Shown: in pieces, positions 1-9,073 of the stretch
Layout: every line of letters starts with the position of its first letter
Numbering within the stretch: position 1 is the stretch's first letter
Program-made: the position numbers and the translations under genes
Notes under the pieces: model-generated
What the model saw: the letters and a program-made list of their open reading frames with translations, nothing else
Told to the model about the DNA's origin: nothing
Databases searched by the model: none
Source of the DNA: Thermoanaerobaculia bacterium
Lineage (GTDB): Bacteria; Acidobacteriota; Thermoanaerobaculia; Multivoradales; J023
Direction: 5' to 3'
DNA: 64,000 nt
NCBI GenBank assembly: GCA_030431255.1
Contig: JAUIJL010000013.1
Location: 179,136-243,135 of the forward strand

Positions 1-625
1 AATCGCCGGTATCGATGCCCAGCCCAAGGATCAGCTCTACCTGCCCCTCGCCTTCAGCCCAACCCATTCCTACGACTACCTGAACCGCACTCCGTCCCTG
101 ATCGTCTCGTCGGCCACCCCGGCCGAAACCCTCGGCCCGATGCTGCGTGCCGAGCTGGCGGAAGTCGATTCCAGGGTCGCGATCTTCTCCCTCCAGCCGA
201 TGCGAAAACATCTGGAGCAACATTATTTCGCCCAGCTGATTTGGAGCCGTATGTTCTCCTTGATCGGCATGGTCGCTCTGTTGATCGCCGCGTTGGGAGC
301 CTATGGGGTCAGCGCCTTCTCCGTCAGCCGGCGGACCCGTGAAATGGGCATTCGTCTGGCGCTCGGCGAGGCGCCCAGCGAGCTGATGACCCGGGTCGTC
401 GCCCAAGGTTTGAAGCTGGCGGCCTATGGTTTAGGAATCGGCCTGCTCGCCGCCTGGCCCTTGGCCAACGCCATGCGCAGCCTGCTGCACGGCGTCGGTG
501 CCGGCGACCCGCTGGTGGTCGGCGGTGTGATTTTCCTCTTGCTGCTGGTCGCCCTGGCCGCCACCTACTTCCCGGCCCGTCGGGCGGCTTCGGTCGACCC
601 GATCCAAGCCTTGCGTCAGGACTGA
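1..625 (+). CDS. C-terminal part of an FtsX/MacB-type orphan ABC permease (ADOP-like), 5' end outside window
   Basis: The reading frame is open from base 2 and ends at TGA 623-625, giving the last 207 residues of a permease that starts before the window. The visible part has a periplasmic stretch, then a membrane segment (LIGMVALLIAALGAYGVS), the cytoplasmic coupling motif RRTREMGIRLALG, two more membrane segments, and the family ending ARRAASVDPIQALR. This is the FtsX permease domain seen at the C-terminus of MacB and of the duplicated permeases typical of Acidobacteriota. The complete paralogue at 9074-11494 ends the same way (NPMDILRQD versus DPIQALRQD). No ATPase gene follows, so it is either an orphan or encoded with a partner upstream. 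Substrate unknown. Confidence 0.88.
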   Translation, partial: IAGIDAQPKDQLYLPLAFSPTHSYDYLNRTPSLIVSSATPAETLGPMLRAELAEVDSRVAIFSLQPMRKHLEQHYFAQLIWSRMFSLIGMVALLIAALGAYGVSAFSVSRRTREMGIRLALGEAPSELMTRVVAQGLKLAAYGLGIGLLAAWPLANAMRSLLHGVGAGDPLVVGGVIFLLLLVALAATYFPARRAASVDPIQALRQD

Positions 626-766
626 GGCGGCTCCACAAACCTACAAAACCGCCCCAGCAGTCAGTAGAATCACTGAAAGGCCGAGAGCCGCCGCGCCCTG
701 CCTGAGGGCTAGTCTGCCCGATCACTTTTTCCCGAAAACAACCTTCCATGGTGCATATCCATGGCC

Positions 767-772
767 GAGGAG
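767..772 (+). promoter_or_regulatory. Ribosome binding site GAGGAG for the selenoprotein
   Basis: GAGGAG lies 8 bases before the ATG at 781. It decides the start of the selenoprotein gene: ordinary gene calling would begin only after the in-frame UGA at 817, where no comparable site exists. Confidence 0.7.
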
Positions 773-780
773 CCGAATTC

Positions 781-1113
781 ATGGCCAAAGTCGATTTCTA
801 TTATCGCCGCCCCAGTTGAAAGAGCTGCGAACGCACCCGTGAGGTGCTCGAACAAGCAGCAGCCGAAGTTTCAGAAGAACGCAACAGCCGCAAAGAGCCC
901 CTGTCGGAAAGCGACGCCCAATCCCTGATCGACGCGGTCGAAACGGTTTGGGTCGCCAAGGGCAGGAAGGTCTTGGAGAAGGCTTCCGGAGAAACCCGAA
1001 CCGACGATCTCAAGGGACCGACCGGCAACTTCCGCGCCCCCATGGTACGGATCGGCAACGACTTATTGGTGGGTTTCAACGCCGAGGCGCTTGAGCGGCT
1101 CGTGGTGGCCTGA
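781..1113 (+). CDS. ArsC-family selenoprotein with UGA-encoded selenocysteine (UxxC motif)
   Basis: Reading from ATG 781, the frame is interrupted only by TGA at 817-819 and then continues to the stop at 1111-1113. Translating that TGA as selenocysteine gives a 110-residue protein beginning MAKVDFYYRRPS-U-KSC. Residues 13-16 are then a UxxC redox motif at the end of the first beta strand, exactly where the ArsC/Spx thioredoxin-like fold carries its catalytic Cys. The rest includes GPTGNFRAP and an N-terminal strand-loop-helix, both typical of ArsC-like proteins annotated as seleno- or Cys-forms. A SECIS-like hairpin follows the UGA and a good ribosome site precedes the ATG. Calling the gene from GTG 844 would lose the active site. 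A redox role is inferred; the substrate is unknown. No sel genes occur in the window. Confidence 0.87.
817..860 (+). promoter_or_regulatory. UGA codon with downstream bacterial SECIS-like stem-loop
   Basis: UGA is at 817-819. Thirteen bases later, GCACC (833-837) pairs with GGUGC (843-847) around the loop CGUGA, which carries the GU dinucleotide expected in a bacterial SECIS apical loop. An outer helix is possible between GCUGC (824-828) and GCAGC (856-860). Position and loop fit SelB-dependent decoding. This was read by eye, not folded. Confidence 0.72.
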
Positions 1114-1183
1114 GCGCCATCAGATGACCTGCGCGGGCTGACTGACCGCCACCAAAGTAGCAGCGCGGCCTGACCGACCGCAA

Positions 1184-1218
1184 TAAAAAGCCGGCCCCCG
1201 AAACCATTCGGAGGCCGG
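1184..1218 (-). terminator. Strong intrinsic terminator facing the minus strand
   Basis: CCGGCC (1191-1196) pairs with GGCCGG (1213-1218), extended inward by CCGAA/TTCGG. On the minus strand the hairpin is followed directly by a T-run (complement of the A-run at 1184-1189). On the plus strand no T-run follows. No minus-strand protein gene lies just upstream of it, which suggests it ends a non-coding RNA. Confidence 0.7.
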
Positions 1219-1680
1219 AATCCCGGTTACCTTGGTGCACGTGGAGCACGTGCACCCCTCACCGGGAGCGTCAAGCTCCCGTGAGTTTTCGGGCCTTGCG
1301 GCCCAAAACCTTTCAAAGCTGAGACTCAATACATCGGCGCTCATTCGCTGGGTCGAATGGCGGAGACCTCACTTCGAGGCGGCTCCCTGCCGGCGCCTTT
1401 TCCTGTGTGGGCTCAGTCCCTCACGCTCGCCATCTGCCGACGGTGCCCCTTGAGATGCGCCCCTCCGAACACGGCCGGCGGTCGAAACCGGGCCGTCCTC
1501 GTGGTCGCACCCCGAGCGGAGGGGGTTATGAAATCCACACGAGTCTCAAATAAGACATCAAACTCAAAAATACACCTCTTAAAATCTGCTCAGGGTCAAA
1601 ACCGCTTCTCTCACGGCCACACCTACGGCTTGCGGAGGTGCCCTTAAGGCAACTCACCGAGAAGGGTTTTACAGCTCCCC
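1219..1680 (-). ncRNA. Candidate structured non-coding RNA, family not recognised
   Basis: This stretch has no convincing protein but a run of strong hairpins. They are GGTGCACGTG/CACGTGCACC (1234-1256), CGGGAGC/GCTCCCG (1263-1281), TTTTCGGGCC/GGCCCAAAA (1286-1308), CGGT/ACCG nested in ACGGCC/GGCCGT (1471-1496), and a three-way-junction-like element closed by CTTCTC/GAGAAG (about 1606-1665). An 8-bp helix joins TGAGACTC (1320-1327) to its complement at 1541-1548 and would close a domain of about 230 nt. A minus-strand terminator lies directly beyond the low-coordinate end, so the minus strand is the likelier sense. I compared it with tmRNA, RNase P, 6S, SRP and common riboswitch cores and saw no match. 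It could also be a multicopy intergenic repeat. Confidence 0.45.
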
Positions 1681-1942
1681 TTGGACTCCTGTCGACTCGT
1701 TTGTCGACCGGAACATGACATCTTTCTACTTAAGCAATCCTCATGCCGGCCCTGGGCTTCGCTCGGCATTTTCTCTTGGCTCCCGATCTTGGCCGATCCC
1801 GCGGTGGGTCCGACGACCTTCAGGCATCACTTCGCTCCAATCCGAGCGGGCTCAGCGGGTAATGGCTTTCCCATTTCGGGATTAAGCGGGTATTTCGTTG
1901 CACATTCGCTGCGAGAGAAGGTGCAGAGGAGATATGTCGCTA

Positions 1943-2008
1943 AAGATCTCGCTTCTGGGGAGTTAAGATCTCGCCGATGGGGAGTTAAGATCTCGCCCAT
2001 GGGGATCG
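1943..2008 (+). repeat. Three tandem copies of a 22-bp repeat at the kinase start
   Basis: Units start at 1943, 1965 and 1987, each beginning AAGATCTCGC and containing TGGGGA. The third copy contains the ATG (1999) of the histidine kinase, and the GGGGAG inside the second copy falls where a ribosome site could be. The array may set translation or be a regulator-binding site; neither is shown. Confidence 0.8.
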
Positions 2009-3426
2009 TTCGTTTATTGCGCGATTTGTGGCATCGATTTCGGCGGCGCAAGGCCCGCCGAAGGGCGGTGCAGGAATTCCGCCGTTCTTTGGTGCTGATC
2101 GTCGACCCTCAAGCCTTGGTGGCCAGTGTCACCAATCGACTGAAAGAGCTCTTCGATCCGGATCGGATCCTGATCTGTGAGCTCAACCCGCGGGGAGATC
2201 ACTTCCGCATCACTTTCTCCTCCCCCCCTCAGGAGCATGACGAGACCTCCGATCCCGACTCGCCGGAAGGAGCCGCTATCCTCGCGGTGGACGGTCGGCT
2301 AGCCCGCTGGCTCAGGGTCAATGAAACCTATTTGAGCTTGCGCCACCAACAGGACGTGGTGGAGTATCTGACCCTTAGGGAAAGGAAATGGCTGGAAAAG
2401 ACCGGCTGCCAGCTCTGTGCGCCGATGATGGCCAAGAATCAGCTCATCGGCTTGGTCCTTTTGGGTTTCGACCGTTCATCGTCGGTCATTCGGAAGAGCG
2501 ACGCGGCCCTGCTCTTGCAGCTCGCTGAGCAAGCCAGCTTGGCCTTCCAAAACGCCGCTCTTTACCGCGAGCAACAAGAAAGGCTGGTACGCCTACACCG
2601 TGCCGACCGGCTCGCGGCCATGGGCCAGCTGGCCGCCGGTGTCGCCCATGAGGTGCGCAATCCGCTCACCGCCATCCGCTCGACCATGCAATATCTCGGC
2701 ACCACGGTCGAAGGATCCCATCGTGAGCTCTTCGAGGACTTGATCGGCGAGGTGGATCGCATCGACCACATCATCAGCGGCCTCCTGAACCTGGCGCGAA
2801 CCGGCAATCTTCAACGGTTGCCGGTGGACTTGTCGGAGCTCACGGATCAGACCGTCCGATTCCTCGATCACCGCGCGCGCAAACAAAACGCCAAAATCTC
2901 CGCCCACAGCTCCGGGCCGATCATGGTCGAGGCCGACCCCAACCAATTGCGCCAGGTCTTTCTCAATCTCATCCTGAATGCGCTGCAAGCCATGCCGGAA
3001 GGTGGCTCGATCGTGGTCGACTCACAGATCGAGCCCGATCGAGCACGTCCTTCCCAGAGCTGGGCGCACATTAGAATCGTCGACGACGGACCGGGCATTC
3101 CCGAAGAAGTCCTGCGCAACGTGCTCGACCCTTTCTTCACCACCAAGAGCGAGGGAACCGGGCTGGGCCTGCCCATTTGCCACAACATCATCGAGCAACA
3201 CGGCGGGAAGCTGGACATCCAGAGTGAAGTCGGCGAAGGTACGACCGTGTCGATCCAATTGCCACTGTCCTCAGAAGCGCCACCGTCGTCAGAGGCGCCA
3301 TCGTCGTCAGAAGCGCGACCCTCTTCCGAGGCACCGCCTGCCGATGCAACCCGATCACGTGATTTATCCTTGTCCAATGACGCACCGCATCCTTCCGAAG
3401 CCGATCTAGCGGCGTCTTCGGAGTGA
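1999..3426 (+). CDS. GAF-domain histidine kinase, soluble (NtrB-like partner of the next gene)
   Basis: From ATG 1999 the protein has 475 residues. A basic N-terminal helix is followed by a GAF sensor domain (about 35-190), HisKA with phospho-acceptor His217 in VAHEVRNPLTAIR, an N-box (NLILNALQAM, about 325), and the ATP lid with DDGPGI and GTGLGLPI. No membrane segment is seen, so sensing should be cytosolic. The C-terminal 50 residues are a low-complexity tail with repeated SSEA-P units, which is unusual. The frame is open upstream to 1681, but that stretch overlaps structured DNA and looks non-coding; ATG 1999 begins the conserved part. The next gene starts 39 bases downstream, so the two form a kinase/activator pair. 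The layout resembles PrsK/PrsR, but no PEP-CTERM genes are visible. Confidence 0.87.
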   Translation: MGIVRLLRDLWHRFRRRKARRRAVQEFRRSLVLIVDPQALVASVTNRLKELFDPDRILICELNPRGDHFRITFSSPPQEHDETSDPDSPEGAAILAVDGRLARWLRVNETYLSLRHQQDVVEYLTLRERKWLEKTGCQLCAPMMAKNQLIGLVLLGFDRSSSVIRKSDAALLLQLAEQASLAFQNAALYREQQERLVRLHRADRLAAMGQLAAGVAHEVRNPLTAIRSTMQYLGTTVEGSHRELFEDLIGEVDRIDHIISGLLNLARTGNLQRLPVDLSELTDQTVRFLDHRARKQNAKISAHSSGPIMVEADPNQLRQVFLNLILNALQAMPEGGSIVVDSQIEPDRARPSQSWAHIRIVDDGPGIPEEVLRNVLDPFFTTKSEGTGLGLPICHNIIEQHGGKLDIQSEVGEGTTVSIQLPLSSEAPPSSEAPSSSEARPSSEAPPADATRSRDLSLSNDAPHPSEADLAASSE

Positions 3427-3465
3427 GCGGCCGATCCCGCCTCTGCCAATCCAGGAGCACCCCCT

Positions 3466-4878
<1,413 letters not shown>

Positions 4879-4889
4879 TCCGTTGCCGA

Positions 4890-5609
4890 TCAGCCGATGC
4901 CGCCGCCTCGCATGTAATCGAGGTAGAGCTGCTCGAGATCTTGATATCCGAGCTCTTCTCGCGAGTAGGACAGGACTTGGCGTCCCTCTTTGAGGATGCC
5001 GACGGAATCCGCCAGCTCTTTGGCGCGAAATAGGTCTTGGGTGGCCCACAGCACGGATCGCCCTTCGTCGCGGGCGGCCTGCAGGAGCTCCAGCAGCTCG
5101 GCCGAGGTTTGGGGATCGAGCCCGGAAAAGGTCTCATCCAGGATCCACACCGGAGCACCGCGCAACAGGGCTACGGCCACCGCCAGCTTCTGACGCATGC
5201 CCCGGCTGTAGGACACCACCAGCTGATCGAACGACTTTTCCGCCAACCCCACCTCTCGCAAAGCCAGGTTTTCGTCGCGTCTGGAATAGGCCTTTCTGCC
5301 GCCCAACCGAGCGAACATGCCGAGGTTCTCGCGAGCCGTCAACGATTCATAGAACACGAAATCCGGCGGCAAATAGCAAATCGCCTGGCGGGCGCGCTGG
5401 GTCGCCGTGCGCACATCGAACCCGGCGATCTCCACGCGACCGGAGGTCGGCTCGGTCAAACCCAGCAGCAGATGCACCGCGGTGGTTTTGCCTGAGCCCT
5501 GAGCTCCCAGCAAACAATAGAGCTGCCCCGGACCCACCTCGATATTCAACGCATCGAGCGCCAGATGCCCATCCCGATATCTTTTCGACAAGTCGATCGC
5601 ACGAATCAT
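4890..5609 (-). CDS. ABC transporter ATP-binding protein (ABC-2 exporter type)
   Basis: A 239-residue nucleotide-binding protein with Walker A GAQGSGKTT (35-43), signature VSYSRGMRQK (about 132-141, a degenerate LSGGQ usual in CcmA/NatA-type ATPases) and Walker B VWILDET (154-160). The start is ATG 5607-5609, which overlaps the TGA of the permease gene by the ATGA arrangement, so the two are translationally coupled. A longer frame to 5654 adds residues without homology. With the permease it should form an exporter. Its position between the sigma-54 activator and the radical SAM/peptide genes suggests peptide export or self-protection (inference). Convergent with the activator gene, 11 bases away. 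Confidence 0.93.
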   Translation of the reverse strand: MIRAIDLSKRYRDGHLALDALNIEVGPGQLYCLLGAQGSGKTTAVHLLLGLTEPTSGRVEIAGFDVRTATQRARQAICYLPPDFVFYESLTARENLGMFARLGGRKAYSRRDENLALREVGLAEKSFDQLVVSYSRGMRQKLAVAVALLRGAPVWILDETFSGLDPQTSAELLELLQAARDEGRSVLWATQDLFRAKELADSVGILKEGRQVLSYSREELGYQDLEQLYLDYMRGGGIG

Positions 5610-8600
5610 TCGAGACGCCCTTTCTCGTTCGCCAAACGGTGCTCCACAATCCAAGGCAGAAAGCCGGCCAAAGCGATCGTCAACAGGGCCAAGATCAAAA
5701 GAGGCACGAGCGCCCGCTCAAAGCCTTCTCGCAAATCGATCTCACGAAACTCGAAACGGGGCACACTTTCCGCGGCAACCGGTCTGCGCGAAAAGTAGCG
5801 GGGGAAAAAGGCCAGATGGGGGCTCTCGGGATCGTCCGCATCCAACGAGCGGGCCCACATGGATAGACGCGGCTCGAATTCCTGGGTTTGACCGACGAAG
5901 GCATATTGACGATAGATGCCGGCGCCCAAGAAACTCTGCAGGGTGTGTTGGAACAAACCCATCGGTGACAAACACGCCAGCTTTTCCGCCAGCTCCGACT
6001 GCTCCAGCTGGCGTTTTACGTAGTGACGGCCGAGGATCTCCTGCTCGCTCCTGCGCTGACGGTGGATCTCCGCCGCCCGCTTCTCCGCCGCGAAACCGTC
6101 CGCCCAACCCCATTCCATCCGACGAAAGCTACCGGCCCCTTCCTTCGCCTCAGCGCGCTTTCGAATGTCGTTCATTTCCGTCTGGAGCTGCCATTCCGTG
6201 GTCAAGGGCTCCAGCCGCATGACCAAGATGCCGGCCGCCGAAGGAATCACCGACACCGCGCTGATCCACAGCAGAATCAACGTCACCAGAGCCTTCTCGG
6301 CGGTGCCCAACCAAGCGGAGACCACCAAGGTGATCAAGACGTAGAGCATCAACGCCCACATGCCGATCAGCATGAAGACCGCCAGCTTCGCCAAATCCTG
6401 CCCCGAAGGAATGGGCAGACCATGAAAGACCAACACGCCCAAGCTGAGCCCTCCACCGAGCAGGAACGGCAGGGCCAATGCCGTCCACAGGGCAAATCCC
6501 TTGGCCACCGCGATGCGAGACAACGACGCGCCCGCGGCCAGCTGCGCTCGACATCGCGACAGCTGACGTCCCGCCAAGGCGTCGTATCCGAGGAAGAAGG
6601 CCACCAGCGAAAGGACCACCCGCAAAACAAACGACCAATCGGGCGCGGGCACCTTGGACAAGCGTAGAAGATCCATCGGCGGGATCGTCAGCTCCGGTCG
6701 GAACCAAGTGGTCAACGGCAATCGATAGACGGACGGCTTCAAGCGCTCACCGCCGTCGATGAGGAATCCCAACGACCAAGCCGGGCGAAGCAATTGGTGA
6801 TGCACGGTCAACAGCTCCGCCAGGCTTTTGCCTTCGAGGTGCTGCTCATAAGCCGCTCGCTCTCGGTCTTGGTCTGCCGTCAGGGTTTGAAAACGGACGG
6901 CGAAAATCGACGCACCCATCATCATGGTCGCGATCACCAACAAACACGTGGCTCGCCATTTGAGCTGGCGCACGATGCCCAGGAGCTCGGCCCAGAAAAT
7001 GGAGCGCTGCCCAATCGCCCAACGGCGAAACGCCGACCGCACAACGCGTTGAGAAAAGGGGATCTCCGCCGAAGAATCCGGCCCGGTCGGCGGGGTCATC
7101 GCCCCCAAGCTAGGATAAAGGACCCTGCTGTGTCGCGCTGAATCGAGCACCAGAAGCCAGAAGATACCCACCATGATCAGGGATGCTCCGGTGGCCATCC
7201 ATCGACGCCCGGCACCGCCGGAATAATCCGGTTGAAAGACCGGCAGATCCGAAACGTCGAACCTCGGATCGTCACGCAATCGATCACGCACCGCGGCGCC
7301 CGCTTCGGCTTGAATATCCTCTTCGCCCCAGCGTCGGATCGCCTCTCCGATATTCTCCCGAGTCACCTCTTCCGGCTGGACACCGAAAAAGGTGGTCCAC
7401 GGCATGCCCTGCTCGGGATCGTCGGTAAACCAACGCCATGAGCCCACCGCGCCTTTGCGCTCCAAATAGGCGAGAAAGATCTGGCGATACGTTTGAGCGC
7501 TCTCCACGAAGCGCTGATGATCCGCGCTGGTGGTTCCGGCCATGGTGGACGCCATCTGATCGAGCAGCTGTCCGGGCAACACGGCCGCCATCCAGCCGAG
7601 GGGTTGAAGCCAGCTTGCGGACTCCCGTTGCGCCCTCAGACGCAGCCCGTGGATGCGCTCCGCATAGAGACGACCGAGGCGGACCTCCTCGACGAAATAC
7701 CGCGCCAGGGAGTCGTTGAAGGCCGGGGATCCGAAGCGCCGAAGCACCGCGCCGTTTTCGCCGACCGTATTGCTCACCGAGCGGTGGCCGGAGGTCAACA
7801 CCCGAATCGGATCTCGACGCAAAATTTTCTGCAGCTCGGCGGCCTTCTCCACCTCCAAACGCTCGACCTCTTCCTCAACCGCCAAGGGGTCGAGATTCAT
7901 GTCGGCGATGGCCGTCACCCCGGCGGTCAGGCTCAAAGGCAAGAGCACCACGAGGATGAACCAGGTGAACGTGGCGTAGATCAGCGACCGAGCCACCGTC
8001 GGGGCACGCAGGGAGATGGCCAAGCCCACCAACGCCATGGTCAAGCCGTAAGCCAAATAGGCGCCGAACAAACCACCCAAATACGCCAAAGCCCTGACGT
8101 CGCTGCCCAAAACACCGACCGCCAACAGCCACACCGTCACCGGACCGAGGGCAAATACCAGGGAAACCACCAGGCTGCCGAGCACCGCCAGGATCTTGCC
8201 GATCAAAATCTCCGATGAAGTCGCCCCGTGGGCCAACAACACCTCCGCTCGAAACCGACTCTGGCTGCCGACCATGGAGTCGAAGGTCAGGAGCAACGCA
8301 CCCAATCCGAGCACCAGCTTGATCACCGTGGTGACGTCCAAGCCGACCAGGCGCGACAGATACGGGTTGCCACGGTGCCTGCCCGTGGCTTTGGTCGGCA
8401 CCTCCACCACGGTGATGCGCACCTCAGTGCCCTCTTGACCGTCGACACCGCGCTCGAAGATGGCCAGGGGATTCGGTTTCTTCGAGACGATCGGCTGCAG
8501 GCTGGAGTAGACGTTGCCGAATGCCAAGCTCGACCCCGGGTCCTGCAACTTGGCTTCGTACGCCTCGAGGCGAAGACGATAGTCCGCCAACCCTACCCAA

Positions 8601-8737
8601 ACCGCGAGCGCCACGAGCAGGGTCAACAACGCCCCGCTGACCAAAAACCTGAAGCTGCGCAAATTGCGCCGCAGCTCAAAGTAAACGATCACTGAGAGAG
8701 ATTCGGTCTTCGGACCGGATCGAAACCATCGACGCAT
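5606..8737 (-). CDS. Large ABC-2 type permease: two DUF3526-like permease halves fused in one protein
   Basis: From ATG 8737 the protein has 1043 residues. Each half has the same plan: a membrane anchor (SFRFLVSGALLTLLVALAVW; later ATCLLVIATMMMGASIFAV), a long extracytoplasmic segment with charged helices, then a cluster of membrane helices carrying the paired motifs ALLLTFDSMVGSQSRFRAEV and FFLGYDALAGRQLSRCRAQL. These two motifs align with each other, so the gene is an internal duplication/fusion of a permease usually encoded as two copies of about 450-500 residues. The frame stays open to 9985 on the minus strand, but residues before 8737 are the shadow of the divergent permease gene. The stop overlaps the ATPase start at 5606-5609. 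Confidence 0.88.
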   Translation of the reverse strand: MRRWFRSGPKTESLSVIVYFELRRNLRSFRFLVSGALLTLLVALAVWVGLADYRLRLEAYEAKLQDPGSSLAFGNVYSSLQPIVSKKPNPLAIFERGVDGQEGTEVRITVVEVPTKATGRHRGNPYLSRLVGLDVTTVIKLVLGLGALLLTFDSMVGSQSRFRAEVLLAHGATSSEILIGKILAVLGSLVVSLVFALGPVTVWLLAVGVLGSDVRALAYLGGLFGAYLAYGLTMALVGLAISLRAPTVARSLIYATFTWFILVVLLPLSLTAGVTAIADMNLDPLAVEEEVERLEVEKAAELQKILRRDPIRVLTSGHRSVSNTVGENGAVLRRFGSPAFNDSLARYFVEEVRLGRLYAERIHGLRLRAQRESASWLQPLGWMAAVLPGQLLDQMASTMAGTTSADHQRFVESAQTYRQIFLAYLERKGAVGSWRWFTDDPEQGMPWTTFFGVQPEEVTRENIGEAIRRWGEEDIQAEAGAAVRDRLRDDPRFDVSDLPVFQPDYSGGAGRRWMATGASLIMVGIFWLLVLDSARHSRVLYPSLGAMTPPTGPDSSAEIPFSQRVVRSAFRRWAIGQRSIFWAELLGIVRQLKWRATCLLVIATMMMGASIFAVRFQTLTADQDRERAAYEQHLEGKSLAELLTVHHQLLRPAWSLGFLIDGGERLKPSVYRLPLTTWFRPELTIPPMDLLRLSKVPAPDWSFVLRVVLSLVAFFLGYDALAGRQLSRCRAQLAAGASLSRIAVAKGFALWTALALPFLLGGGLSLGVLVFHGLPIPSGQDLAKLAVFMLIGMWALMLYVLITLVVSAWLGTAEKALVTLILLWISAVSVIPSAAGILVMRLEPLTTEWQLQTEMNDIRKRAEAKEGAGSFRRMEWGWADGFAAEKRAAEIHRQRRSEQEILGRHYVKRQLEQSELAEKLACLSPMGLFQHTLQSFLGAGIYRQYAFVGQTQEFEPRLSMWARSLDADDPESPHLAFFPRYFSRRPVAAESVPRFEFREIDLREGFERALVPLLILALLTIALAGFLPWIVEHRLANEKGRLE

Positions 8738-9073
8738 CAACACCCCGCGCTCGACATCACCTTCAGATTTGCGCTCAGATTCGCGCTCGAAATCAACGCC
8801 TCGGACATAAGGGTGATGAATATCCGAACGAATTTCAATCCTGTTTCGAAGCTCTTTCCATTGGTGCCTCGATACAGGATAATTTCCGAATGATGGCCGC
8901 GCAGCCTCACCTTCAACAGAATGCAGAGAGCCCTCTTCATAACAGAAGAACGGCGAGCTGTTTTGCGTCGCAGACGCAAAAACCGGTTGCGCAGTGGCGA
9001 GAAACCATTCCGAAAACACGAACGGCCGCCGCGCCCACTCGACGTGTTTTTCAGCCGACCCGACGGAGCTCCG
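8738..9073. other. Divergent intergenic region between exporter and orphan permease
   Basis: About 336 bases with no convincing gene. It contains a hairpin TTTTGCGTC-GCA-GACGCAAAA near 8959-8979 and short GAGCGCGAA-type repeats close to the permease start. No clear -24/-12 or -35/-10 promoter could be assigned on either strand. GGAG just before ATG 9074 is the likely ribosome site of the plus-strand gene. Confidence 0.5.

Noticed and set aside
844..1113. Short gene beginning at GTG 844
   Set aside because: No ribosome site; it is the part of the ArsC-like selenoprotein after the UGA.
1219..1680. tmRNA, RNase P RNA, 6S RNA or SRP RNA
   Set aside because: None of their diagnostic core sequences could be found on either strand, and no tRNA-like end pairs with a 5' segment.
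1681..1998. Upstream extension of the histidine kinase frame
   Set aside because: Overlaps the structured non-coding region and the 22-bp repeats, no domain character; ATG 1999 starts the conserved protein.
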